Shown here piece by piece: positions 1 through 8,228 of a DNA stretch of 64,000 nt. Origin of the DNA: Bin5 sp965207495 (lineage in GTDB: Bacteria; Chloroflexota; Anaerolineae; Caldilineales; Caldilineaceae); contig OZ242287.1 of assembly GCA_965207495.1 (NCBI GenBank), positions 3,224,001 through 3,288,000 on the forward strand, given 5' to 3'. The translations under genes were made by a program, and so were the position numbers. Under the pieces are notes generated by a model. That model saw nothing but the letters and a program-made list of their open reading frames with translations, was not told the DNA's origin and searched no databases. Each line of letters begins with the position of its first letter. Position 1 is the stretch's first letter.

Positions 1-567
1 GGTCATGCCCATTGACTCGGCCGCCTCCCGCTGGCCGGCGTCTACCGACTGGATGCCTGCCCGCATGATCTCCGTCATATAGGCGCCGTAGTTCAACCCC
101 AGCGCCAGCACCCCGGCCGACAAGCCTGACAACCGAATGCCCAATTGCGGCAAAGCCAGGAAAAAGAAGACGACCTGCAGGAGCAGGGGGGTGCCCCTGA
201 TTAGAGAAATGTAGAAGGTCGCCAGCGCATAAGCGGGAGGTGATTTTGACAGTCGTCCAAAAGCGCCCAAGAGCGAGAGTACGGTCGCCAGAAGGATTGA
301 CAGAACCGATAGCAGAATTGTCAGCCAGACACCGTTGAATATAAAGAACCAATGGCTGCGAATGAAGGCCCAGTCCAGGGAGATTGTTGTGAACTTCAGG
401 CCGCCGACCGTAAATTGGGACCCACTAAACGCGTAGGCTAGAGACAGTAACAAAACCGCGTATGAAACGCGCACGCCTAAGGCAAAGCGACGGGCGTCTC
501 GCTGCTGAGACTCTAGAATCTGCTCAGCCTGTGCTGCAAACTTATCTTCTGTGGGCACAGCCGACAT
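1..567 (-). CDS. Polar amino-acid ABC transporter permease (3' end cut by window)
   Basis: Membrane subunit of an amino-acid importer of the HisM/GlnP type. The reverse frame is open for 189 codons from an ATG at 567 to the window edge, so the C-terminal end is missing. After a cytoplasmic N-terminal helix rich in Gln, Glu and Arg come hydrophobic segments, and the last visible residues read REAAESMGMT, the start of the conserved EAA loop that docks on the ATPase. It lies 94 bp downstream of the binding lipoprotein ending at 662, as expected for one operon. The ATPase is not visible and may lie beyond the edge. Family assignment is firm; the exact amino acid carried is unknown. The upstream ribosome-binding site is weak. 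Confidence 0.85.
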   Translation of the reverse strand, partial: MSAVPTEDKFAAQAEQILESQQRDARRFALGVRVSYAVLLLSLAYAFSGSQFTVGGLKFTTISLDWAFIRSHWFFIFNGVWLTILLSVLSILLATVLSLLGAFGRLSKSPPAYALATFYISLIRGTPLLLQVVFFFLALPQLGIRLSGLSAGVLALGLNYGAYMTEIMRAGIQSVDAGQREAAESMGMT

Positions 568-661
568 ATCTGTTGTTTCCGTTATGAGCGACTGCGCCCC
601 CGTCTCTGCCAAGCAGAGGATGTCTCAGGTAAGCAGTTCTGACTGTATGTCCTGCTCTCGC

Positions 662-1555
662 CTATTTGGTCGGGTCAGTTGTCAGATCCTCTCCAAACCA
701 TTCGATCGACAGGCCGCTCAGCGTGCTGTCTTCATGCATATCAGCGATTATCCCGCTAACCTTTTCTACCAGGCTGGATACGTCACGGGACGCACTCTTG
801 TCGAATGCCACAGCAAGATTCTCCGAGAAGACCGGCGTTCCAACTTTGTGGACCGGCACCCCTTGGGCGATGGCCGCTTCTACTACAGTATTCGAAGTCA
901 GGAAAGCTTGAAACTCGTGGCGGCCTGCTTGAATCTGCTGTGCACAATCGTTGTCTGTCGAAAGGGGGATAATGGAAACATCGGCGGGCGGCCCGTCAAC
1001 GTAGAAGCTGGCGGCAGGCAACCCCAGTCCTTCCATATCACCCATCAACCAACTTTCATACGTGGTAGAGGCCCCCACGCAGACCGTCGCGCCGTCCAGA
1101 TCGTCCAAAGTCTCTATCCCGGAGCCGTTCACTGCGGCAAACTGCGCGGGTGTATAATAGTATGAGGGAGAAGCGAAGTCGAGGATCTCTTGCCGCGCCG
1201 TCGTGATGGTCATCGAACCGACGCTCATATCCCACTGGCCCCCCCAATTCCCGGCCGTGATCAAGTCCCAATCGGGCGTGACGAACTCCACTTCAACGCC
1301 GAGCCGCTTGGCAATCTCCTGGGCTACGTCTACGTCAAAGCCCACGAAGTTGCCACTCTCATCCAGGAAACTCTGGGGGGCATAGTTGGGGTCCGTGGAA
1401 ATACGGATGGTGCCGCGGGACGTGATTTCTCCGAGCAGGTCGTCCATAGCTTCGGTTGCGCCCTCACTAGAGGGAGCACCTTGTGGCGCAACTGGCGCCA
1501 CGCACGCGCCCGTTAACAAGACCAACATAATCAGTACTGACTGTAATCGTTTCAT
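662..1555 (-). CDS. Amino-acid ABC transporter substrate-binding lipoprotein (family 3)
   Basis: Extracytoplasmic receptor of a polar amino-acid importer, 297 residues, the usual size. The N-terminus MKRLQSVL leads into a hydrophobic segment and a lipobox LTGAC with the lipidated Cys at about residue 18. The mature part has the family-3 pattern: GTIRISTDPNYAPQSF near the start, FVGFDVDVAQEIAKRLGVEVEF, and WDLITAGNWGGQWD. I chose the ATG at 1555 rather than an in-frame start 57 bases upstream because GGAGG stands five bases before it and because it gives a clean signal peptide. It is transcribed towards the permease at 1-567. Ligand specificity cannot be read, though the family usually binds polar or charged amino acids. 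Confidence 0.9.
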   Translation of the reverse strand: MKRLQSVLIMLVLLTGACVAPVAPQGAPSSEGATEAMDDLLGEITSRGTIRISTDPNYAPQSFLDESGNFVGFDVDVAQEIAKRLGVEVEFVTPDWDLITAGNWGGQWDMSVGSMTITTARQEILDFASPSYYYTPAQFAAVNGSGIETLDDLDGATVCVGASTTYESWLMGDMEGLGLPAASFYVDGPPADVSIIPLSTDNDCAQQIQAGRHEFQAFLTSNTVVEAAIAQGVPVHKVGTPVFSENLAVAFDKSASRDVSSLVEKVSGIIADMHEDSTLSGLSIEWFGEDLTTDPTK

Positions 1556-1678
1556 TGTTCCTCCACTTACCGGTTCAGGTAGAATATGTCCAATGAAAGG
1601 GCATGGTACCATGCCAATATGATATTACAGGATGGAGCAGATCAGGGAATACGTGTCTCCACTTAGGAATGCAAGCCC

Positions 1679-2524
1679 ATGTCACCCGCACTCTCAATTG
1701 CCGTATCTTCGCACCCTTATCCCGAATATCAAGAGTGGTGGCCGATGGGGGAGACCCTTCTGGCACTCATGGCTGACTCGATCTTAAGCCAGTGGCAACC
1801 CTTGGCTCCGTCTGAGAACAGTGTTTCTTCGATCCAGGAAACTGTCGACGAGTACATTTCCCTAGTGTACGGTCGGCAAGCTCGACCTGGGCTGGCAGCA
1901 AGTTTTGCCGCGGCGACAGATCCGGGCACAGTTCAATCAGGCGAATTTGACGCGCTCTCCTATGCATTCTTTCTTTCAGCCTTTCGGAATCTTGCTTCCC
2001 AATTTAGCGACGATGAACTGAGTCGTTCGCGCCGCGAATTCACGGAACGCGTAGGAGCGCATTTCTTCTCTCATCTTTCAGAGCATCTGGCCCTAGATTT
2101 GCCACGAACTCTTCAAGGTGACGCTGATATGGCTCTGGTGAAATCCGCCATCCACAACGTCGCAGTTTTCCTCCAGAAGGAGGGATATCTGCGCAGCCAC
2201 TTCGCCTTTCGGTTCGATGTAAGCACCTCACATTACGGTGTAAGGATCGACCAGGAAGCCGACGACTTCCTGAAAGCACTGGAAAACAATGGTACGGCCT
2301 ATGCATTATATGAAATGGGCCACCCTGTCATCTTGCCATCCGCGGCCTATCTCTACCAGATGGTGGGCGAAGCACAGCATCACTCTTCCCGAACGATAGA
2401 AGAACTGTTCGCCCGCGTAGGGTGCGATGCATGGGAGACCGACGATTTTGATCCTACGCATTACCCTGCCAGTCTGGTCGTGGAGCTCTGGCAGATCAGT
2501 AGGCGGAACCCCTCCATGCGGTAG
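1679..2524 (+). CDS. Hypothetical protein, unknown function
   Basis: A 281-residue soluble protein I do not recognise. It has no signal peptide or membrane segment. The composition is ordinary for a globular, mostly helical protein, with several amphipathic stretches (for example RNLASQFSDDELSRSRREFTERVG around residues 100-125). It stands alone between the divergently transcribed amino-acid transporter genes and the tRNA-Glu gene. A later in-frame Met at about residue 23 (MGETLLALMADS) is an alternative start. Coding nature is supported by length and plausible amino-acid use; no catalytic motif was seen. Confidence 0.6.
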   Translation: MSPALSIAVSSHPYPEYQEWWPMGETLLALMADSILSQWQPLAPSENSVSSIQETVDEYISLVYGRQARPGLAASFAAATDPGTVQSGEFDALSYAFFLSAFRNLASQFSDDELSRSRREFTERVGAHFFSHLSEHLALDLPRTLQGDADMALVKSAIHNVAVFLQKEGYLRSHFAFRFDVSTSHYGVRIDQEADDFLKALENNGTAYALYEMGHPVILPSAAYLYQMVGEAQHHSSRTIEELFARVGCDAWETDDFDPTHYPASLVVELWQISRRNPSMR

Positions 2525-2620
2525 GCATCGAGTGTCTTTCTCAAGAGTCTGGCATCTGATTGGCAGCCACAAAATGTCAACCATCGAGCAAGTTTGAACC
2601 GATCTTCAAGGCCGCGAGAT

Positions 2621-2650
2621 TTGACCACCTGGCACCTATGCTGGTAGACT
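2621..2650 (+). promoter_or_regulatory. Candidate sigma-70-type promoter of tRNA-Glu
   Basis: TTGACC (2621-2626), an 18-base spacer and TAGACT (2645-2650) lie 25 bases upstream of the tRNA-Glu gene. The -35 box is close to consensus and the -10 box moderate. No other good promoter is visible between here and purL, so it might also feed the purine genes. This is a by-eye motif match only. Confidence 0.4.
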
Positions 2651-2674
2651 TGCCCTCGTGCCAGCCTCCAGCAC

Positions 2675-2747
2675 GCCCCCATCGTCTAGAGGACTAGGAC
2701 TCAGGCCTTTCAAGCCTGCAACAGGGGTTCGAATCCCCTTGGGGGTA
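2675..2747 (+). tRNA. tRNA-Glu (anticodon TTC)
   Basis: A 73-base cloverleaf. Acceptor stem GCCCCCA (2675-2681) pairs with TGGGGGT (2740-2746, one G-T pair), and A2747 is the discriminator. The anticodon stem CAGGC/GCCTG holds loop CTTTCAA with anticodon TTC, reading GAA/GAG. The T loop is TTCGAAT within an AGGGG/CCCCT stem. CCA is not encoded. The body (CGTCTAGAGGACTAGGAC) is typical of bacterial tRNA-Glu. It lies 117 bases upstream of purL with a terminator-like hairpin between. Confidence 0.95.
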
Positions 2748-2801
2748 CAGAAGAGCCGCCCGGTTGGGCCGGCCGAATCAGTGCCTGCGGTTTCAAGAGA
2801 G

Positions 2802-2849
2802 CCCAATGTCATAAGGTGGTCTTCCACAAAATGACATCGGGTCTTTTTT
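2802..2849 (+). terminator. Intrinsic terminator or attenuator just before purL
   Basis: CCCAATGTCAT (2802-2812) pairs with ATGACATCGGG (2831-2841) with one mismatch. Inside it is a second stem GTGG-TCTT-CCAC (2816-2827). The hairpin is followed by TCTTTTTT (2842-2849). It could end the tRNA-Glu transcript, but the purL ribosome-binding site begins only about five bases later. There is no room for a promoter after the hairpin, so purL mRNA must read through it or start inside it. That makes attenuation control possible. Confidence 0.6.
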
Positions 2850-2864
2850 GTGCAGAGGAATGCA

Positions 2865-5786
2865 GTGAAGATCTTCCGCATAGAAGTAACCAACCATAGC
2901 GGCGAAGGCGAAACTAGGATCACGGCAGCCGCTCACCGGTTGGGGATTCATTCCCTTAAGTCCTGCTACAGGACTCAACTCTATTTTCTGACAAACAGTT
3001 CAACTGAATCTCCTAGCCCAGAACAGATCGAAAGCCTCTGTGTCCTCCTATTGGTCGATCCTGTCACCGAATCGGCCCGGGTTACCTCGCTGCCGCACAC
3101 TCGCTCGGATGAAAAATCATGTCAATTCGCTCCCAACTCGGCGGAACACATTGTCGAGGTGGCTCCACGCCCGGGCGTAACCGACGTGGCCGCACGCGTA
3201 CTTGAACGCGGCGCTGCTGAGTTGGGAATACGCAGATTAGAGGCGGCAACGGCTACGCAATATCGCCTGACCGGGGGGCTATCAGAGGAGGAATTGCACA
3301 GAGTTGCCCGAGGCCTGCTGTGTAACGACACAATCGAGCGATACAGCCTGGGCGCCGTCGAACCGGTCTTTGGGCACAGCAGCGATGCTCGCAATATAGT
3401 GGACCGGGTTTCTCTGGCAGGTCTTAACGAGGAGGCGCTGCTCGAATGCAGTCGAAAGCGAATGCTCTCACTCGACGCCGAGGAGATGAGGGAGATCCAA
3501 AGCTTTTATGACGAGTTAGGCCGCGACCCCACAGACGTAGAACTGGAAACACTGGCACAGACCTGGAGCGAGCACTGCGTCCACAAGACTTTCAAATCAA
3601 TTATTGCCTTCACGAGACAGGATGCCCGTAACCAGGCACTCCCAGTCGAGGAGATAAAGGGGCTGCTGCAGACCTATATTCAGGCCGCAACCGAAAAGGT
3701 GAATCGTCCTTGGGTTCGGTCAGCCTTCGTCGATGATGCCGGCATCATCGAGTTTGATGATCACTATGACCTGGCCTTCAAGGTAGAAACACACAACCAT
3801 CCTTCCGCTCTTGAGCCGTTCGGCGGAGCAAATACCGGTATAGGCGGCGTCGTGCGCGACATCATCGCAGTCTCGGCCAGGCCAATTGCCTGTACCGATG
3901 TCCTCTGCTTCGGTCCCCAGGACCTTCCGCCGGACGAGATCCCCGCCGGCATCCTTCACCCTGCCAGGGTTAGAGATGGTGTGATTGCCGGAATCGGCGA
4001 CTATGGAAACAAGCTGGGCCTGCCGACCGTCAACGGTGCCGTCATATACGATGAAGGGTACCTGGGCAATCCCCTGGTCTTTTGTGGCGCGGTGGGGTTG
4101 CTTCCGAAGGGCTCTCATCCGATTGAACCCAAGCAAGGAGATCGTATTGTAGTCCTTGGTGGGCGCACAGGTCGTGACGGAATCCATGGTGCTACATTCT
4201 CTTCGGCAGAGTTGACTCAGGCTACGCACACAGAGTCCGGGAGCGCCGTACAGATCGGCGATCCTATTACAGAGAAGGGCTTGATCGAGTTGGTCGAAGC
4301 GGCCCGTGACAAGCGCTTATACAATGCCATTACCGACTGCGGCGCCGGCGGACTTTCTTCAGCTGTGGGCGAGATGGGAGAGGCGCTTGGCGCTGAAATC
4401 GAGCTGCAGGACGTTCCCCTAAAGTATCCCGGCCTGACTCCGTGGGAAATCTGGCTCTCTGAAGCACAGGAGCGCATGGTCCTGGCAGTGCCTCCTGGCA
4501 ACCTCTCACTGCTGCAGGAACTGGCAGATCTCTGGGACGTCGAAATGCGCGACCTTGGCCAATTCAGCGGCGATGGCTGGTTGCGCGTGCGCTACGGAGG
4601 CCTCGCCGTGGCAGAGCTACCGATGGCATTCTTGCATGGCGGCCTCCCCATTCCTCGGCGAAAAGCCAAGTACAACGAACCAACTGTGGAACGGTCCACG
4701 CCGCCTTTTACTGGACGCGACCTACCGCCGACGAAAGCCAAGGAGATTCTCCTCCGGATGCTGAGTCATCCTTCTGTGGCGAGCAAAGAAGGGATCGTTC
4801 GCACCTACGATCATGAAGTTCGCGGTGGTACACTCGTCCGTCCTTTTGTCGGTCCACACATGGACGGACCAGCAGATGCGGCGGTGCTAAAGCCACTTGG
4901 TACCTGGGGCCACCAACGCGCCTTCACCCTAAGCGCAGGCATTAACCCTCTGCTAGGAAAGAGGGATTGCTACGCCATGGCGGTCAGCGCAGTCGACGAA
5001 GCATTCCGAAACGCGGTATCAGTTGGCGCAGACCCGGATAGCGTCGCGCTCTTGGACAACTTTTGTTGGGGTAACCCAACGATTCCCGACCGACTTGGCG
5101 CGCTGGTACGTGCATGTCAGGGATGTTACGACGCTGCCGTCAGCTATAATGCCCCTTTTATTTCTGGAAAGGACAGCCTGTACAATGAATTCGAAGGACA
5201 GCCGATTCCAGGTACCCTTCTAATTTCAGCCATTGGAATCGTACCGGACATGAGCAGAGTTTGCACCTCCGACCTGAAGCAGTCGGGGAATCTTATATAC
5301 CTGCTAGGAGAGACCCGGGAGGAATTTGGAGGGTCTCTCCTCAGCCATCTCTTCAAGTGGGAAGGGGGCGAGCCGCCCGCAATGACCAACGAGCCTCTAG
5401 ATCGTTATCGTGCACTGCACGCCGCCATGCGGTCCGGGCTGATTCAGAGTTGCCACGATTTGAGCGAAGGCGGTCTTGCGGTCGCGCTGGCAGAGATGTG
5501 TATCGGAGGCCGGTTAGGCGCGGAGGTGGACATTTCAGCCGTCAGCGGTGGCGAATTCACCCATCCTTTTGTCCCACTTTTTGCCGAAAGTAACGGCCGG
5601 CTCTTATTGGAAGTGGCTCGTCGCGACGTGAAAGACTTCGAAGAAAGATTCACCGGCCTTCCGATCGCGCCATTGGGTACTGTCACTCAGACTGAACAAC
5701 TGGAGGTGAAGGAGAGCGGGCAGCGGCTCTTCGCCCTATCGCTGGAGGAAATCGTTACTTCCTGGCAAGGGGCTGAATACGAATGA
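2865..5786 (+). CDS. purL: Phosphoribosylformylglycinamidine synthase, synthetase subunit with fused PurS-like domains
   Basis: Fourth step of purine synthesis: ATP-dependent amidation of FGAR to FGAM, using ammonia from PurQ. About 973 residues, versus roughly 740 for a small PurL and 1300 for the large PurL that includes glutaminase. Residues 1-85 and about 93-170 each look like a PurS unit (the second contains PRPGVTDVAARVLERGAAELG), so a PurS pair seems fused in front. The PurL core follows: linker with TWSEHCVHKTF near 235, HNHPSALEPFGGANTG near 309 and ISGKDSLYNEF near 768. The start is GTG at 2865, because AGAGGAA ends five bases before it; an in-frame GTG at 2850 would lie before that site. 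Glutaminase PurQ follows 51 bp downstream. Confidence 0.93.
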   Translation: MKIFRIEVTNHSGEGETRITAAAHRLGIHSLKSCYRTQLYFLTNSSTESPSPEQIESLCVLLLVDPVTESARVTSLPHTRSDEKSCQFAPNSAEHIVEVAPRPGVTDVAARVLERGAAELGIRRLEAATATQYRLTGGLSEEELHRVARGLLCNDTIERYSLGAVEPVFGHSSDARNIVDRVSLAGLNEEALLECSRKRMLSLDAEEMREIQSFYDELGRDPTDVELETLAQTWSEHCVHKTFKSIIAFTRQDARNQALPVEEIKGLLQTYIQAATEKVNRPWVRSAFVDDAGIIEFDDHYDLAFKVETHNHPSALEPFGGANTGIGGVVRDIIAVSARPIACTDVLCFGPQDLPPDEIPAGILHPARVRDGVIAGIGDYGNKLGLPTVNGAVIYDEGYLGNPLVFCGAVGLLPKGSHPIEPKQGDRIVVLGGRTGRDGIHGATFSSAELTQATHTESGSAVQIGDPITEKGLIELVEAARDKRLYNAITDCGAGGLSSAVGEMGEALGAEIELQDVPLKYPGLTPWEIWLSEAQERMVLAVPPGNLSLLQELADLWDVEMRDLGQFSGDGWLRVRYGGLAVAELPMAFLHGGLPIPRRKAKYNEPTVERSTPPFTGRDLPPTKAKEILLRMLSHPSVASKEGIVRTYDHEVRGGTLVRPFVGPHMDGPADAAVLKPLGTWGHQRAFTLSAGINPLLGKRDCYAMAVSAVDEAFRNAVSVGADPDSVALLDNFCWGNPTIPDRLGALVRACQGCYDAAVSYNAPFISGKDSLYNEFEGQPIPGTLLISAIGIVPDMSRVCTSDLKQSGNLIYLLGETREEFGGSLLSHLFKWEGGEPPAMTNEPLDRYRALHAAMRSGLIQSCHDLSEGGLAVALAEMCIGGRLGAEVDISAVSGGEFTHPFVPLFAESNGRLLLEVARRDVKDFEERFTGLPIAPLGTVTQTEQLEVKESGQRLFALSLEEIVTSWQGAEYE

Positions 5787-5837
5787 CTGGGCCAACGGGA
5801 AACCCCCTGTGAAATTCGGCGAAACAGTGAGACGGCC

Positions 5838-6641
5838 ATGAGACCGCCTGTCCTGATCCTTCATGCCACGGGGACCAACCGCGATGCCGAGGCAGCCCGC
5901 GCATGTGAATTAGCTGGTGCCTCGCCCCATATTGTACATATCAATCAGCTACGTGCGGGCTCCCGACGATTCTCGGAATTTGGTATGCTAGTCTTGCCGG
6001 GTGGATTCTCCTACGGCGATGCACTCGGGGCGGGCGTACGTCAGGCACTGGATCTCCGAGTCTTCTTCTTCGATGAACTGAAAGAGTTTATCGAGGCTGG
6101 TAAACCGGTCTTAGGCATTTGCAATGGCTTTCAGACCCTTGTCAAGGCGGGCTTCTTGCCAGGCTCCAGCGACAATGGCTCACGCCACACTGATGAACTA
6201 CGGTCAACCGGGCAGCGACAGGTGACGCTAACCCAGAACTCTCGTGGTCGATTCGAGTGCAGGTGGGTACACTTGGCCGTGGAGCACGGGGCAAGGGCCA
6301 GTTGCCTGGCGAGTCTAGAAGGGCCGGTCTTTTGCCCGGTGGCGCACGGAGAGGGCAATTTCCAAGTTTCCAGTGACGAGGCACTCCATCGTTTGGAGAG
6401 TGATGGGCTGGTAGCGTTTCGATATGTCGACGAGCACGGATCACCGGCCAGGGGGCGCTACCCGATCAATCCAAACGGATCTGTTGCAGACATCGCCGGT
6501 ATTTGTAACCGAGCAGGAAATGTTATCGGGCTGATGCCCCATCCGGAGGATCACATTGACCCGATTCAGAGTCCCCTCGGTGGAAGAATGGGCTTAGGAC
6601 TATCAGTCTTTCAAGCGATGATGGGCCTTGCCTCTGCCTGA
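5838..6641 (+). CDS. purQ: Phosphoribosylformylglycinamidine synthase, glutaminase subunit
   Basis: Class I glutamine amidotransferase that releases ammonia from glutamine and passes it to PurL. 267 residues. Visible motifs: LPGGFSYGDALGAG near residues 53-67, the nucleophile Cys95 in GICNGFQ, and the His235/Glu237 pair in MPHPEDH, which complete the catalytic triad. The ending PIQSPLGG before the C-terminal helix fits PurQ of the separate-subunit type. It sits between purL and purC with about 50 bp on either side. The ribosome-binding site is weak (GTGAGACGG), so coupling to purL translation is possible. Confidence 0.93.
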   Translation: MRPPVLILHATGTNRDAEAARACELAGASPHIVHINQLRAGSRRFSEFGMLVLPGGFSYGDALGAGVRQALDLRVFFFDELKEFIEAGKPVLGICNGFQTLVKAGFLPGSSDNGSRHTDELRSTGQRQVTLTQNSRGRFECRWVHLAVEHGARASCLASLEGPVFCPVAHGEGNFQVSSDEALHRLESDGLVAFRYVDEHGSPARGRYPINPNGSVADIAGICNRAGNVIGLMPHPEDHIDPIQSPLGGRMGLGLSVFQAMMGLASA

Positions 6642-6694
6642 AAGGCACTCGCGAAGAGTAATGGGAATCTTTTTGTAGGAAGGAGCCGTTCACG

Positions 6695-7684
6695 ATGGAC
6701 CCCGAATTGCTGAACCAGACTTTTCCCGGACTTGACTTGGATTTTCTCGGTCCAAAGCGCAGTGGCAAGGTACGCGACATCTTTGAGAATGACAATCGGC
6801 TCATCATTATAACTACTGATCGACTGTCCGCCTTCGATCACATTCTGGGTCTGGTTCCATTCAAAGGGCAGGTGCTGAATCAACTTGCGGCCTTCTGGTT
6901 CGAAGAAACTCGAGACATCGTCGCCAATCATTTCCTTGAGTCTCCGGACCCGAATGTGACAATCGGGCGGAAGTGCCGTCCTCTGCCAATCGAGGTAGTT
7001 GTTCGAGGGTATATTTCGGGGGTTACGAAGACGAGCCTCTGGTATCGCTACAGCCAAGGCGAAAGATACATATATGGCATGGAGTTTCCAGAAGGAATGA
7101 GCAAGAATGAGCAGCTTTCCAAACCAATTATCACGCCAACGACCAAGGCCGAAAAGGGCGGCCATGACGAACTTATCACGAGCAGGGAAATCGTCGAAAA
7201 GGGTCTTGTTGACGGTGAGCTTTGGGATAGAGTTTGTACTGCCGCGTTGGCTCTCTTTGCTCGAGGCCAGGACGTGGCAGCGAGGGGAGGTCTGCTCCTG
7301 GTGGACACCAAATATGAATTTGGCTTGAACGATGAGGGTGAACTCCTACTGATCGACGAAATTCACACACCAGATTCAAGCAGGTTCTGGATGGCGAAGA
7401 GTTATGAAGAGATTCATACCGGCAGTGGGCATCGTAGTAGCAAGGGCCAGAAAGTCGTAGAACCAGAGAATTACGACAAAGAGTTCGTAAGATTAGCCTA
7501 CGCCGAGCGCGGCTACATCGGTGACGGGCCCCCACCGCCCCTGGAAGTCGATCTTGCAGTGCGAGCCAGCCAACGCTACATCGGCTGCTACGAACTCTTG
7601 ACGGGCAGCACATTTGTCGCTGGCAAATATCCAGTGGCCGACAGAGTGGAAAGGTGCCTCAGGTCACGTTTCAGAGCGAATTAG
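6695..7684 (+). CDS. purC: SAICAR synthetase
   Basis: Condenses CAIR with aspartate using ATP to give SAICAR. At 329 residues it is longer than the common bacterial enzyme of about 240 and nearer the yeast-type length. Signatures: GKVRDIFENDNRLIIITTDRLSAFD near residues 24-48, EVVVRGYISGVTKTSLW near 98-114, and LLLIDEIHTPDSSRFW near 217-232, the classic SAICAR synthetase motif. An AGGAAGGAG ribosome-binding site lies about nine bases before ATG 6695. It follows purQ and precedes purE, which makes its substrate together with PurK. Confidence 0.95.
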   Translation: MDPELLNQTFPGLDLDFLGPKRSGKVRDIFENDNRLIIITTDRLSAFDHILGLVPFKGQVLNQLAAFWFEETRDIVANHFLESPDPNVTIGRKCRPLPIEVVVRGYISGVTKTSLWYRYSQGERYIYGMEFPEGMSKNEQLSKPIITPTTKAEKGGHDELITSREIVEKGLVDGELWDRVCTAALALFARGQDVAARGGLLLVDTKYEFGLNDEGELLLIDEIHTPDSSRFWMAKSYEEIHTGSGHRSSKGQKVVEPENYDKEFVRLAYAERGYIGDGPPPPLEVDLAVRASQRYIGCYELLTGSTFVAGKYPVADRVERCLRSRFRAN

Positions 7685-7714
7685 GATTGGTGGAGCAGTT
7701 GGGAGCGTCTTGAA

Positions 7715-8224
7715 GTGGAAGCCTCAGAAAGTACGCCTATCGTAGGTGTGATTATGGGAAGTAGCTCCGACTGGGAGCGGTGCATGAAGTTCTCCTCGGA
7801 GACATTAGCTGAGTTCGACCTGCCGCATGAGTGCAGGGTTGTTTCGGCACATCGTACACCCGAATGGATGAGTGAATACGCCGATCGGGCAGTCTCACGT
7901 GGTCTGGAAGTGATCATTGCGGGGGCAGGCGGGGCTGCACACCTGCCCGGCATGGTGGCCGGCCATACCCTACTGCCGGTAATTGGCGTGCCGGTTCAAA
8001 GTCAGGCTCTGAAAGGTATGGACTCACTACTATCCATCGTGCAGATGCCCGCCGGCGTACCTGTCGCTACGATGGCAATCGGCAAAGCAGGCGCCATCAA
8101 CGCAGCACTGCTTGCTATCTCTATATTAGGAGCTTCGCGTCCGGAATTGCGACAGAGACTTCAGGAATATCGCGACGGGCGTGCTAACCAGGTGCTGGCT
8201 ACTCGCCTGGGCGAAGAGGAGTAG
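7715..8224 (+). CDS. purE: N5-carboxyaminoimidazole ribonucleotide mutase (class I PurE)
   Basis: Moves the carboxyl group of N5-CAIR to give CAIR. 169 residues, standard for class I. GSSSDW at residues 15-20 and VVSAHRTPEW with His46 are the substrate-binding and catalytic motifs. AGAGGAAHLPGMVAGHT is the usual central loop. The start is GTG 7715, preceded by GGGAG. Four bases separate its stop from the purK start, so the two enzymes that replace direct carboxylation of AIR are probably made together. The presence of PurK marks it as the class I, bicarbonate/ATP-dependent route. Confidence 0.95.
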   Translation: MEASESTPIVGVIMGSSSDWERCMKFSSETLAEFDLPHECRVVSAHRTPEWMSEYADRAVSRGLEVIIAGAGGAAHLPGMVAGHTLLPVIGVPVQSQALKGMDSLLSIVQMPAGVPVATMAIGKAGAINAALLAISILGASRPELRQRLQEYRDGRANQVLATRLGEEE

Positions 8225-8228
8225 GACC

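Noticed and set aside
2748..2864. Known purine or PRPP riboswitch upstream of purL
   Set aside because: The conserved loops of the guanine riboswitch are absent and the 117-base leader after the tRNA is short; only a hairpin with a T-run can be supported.
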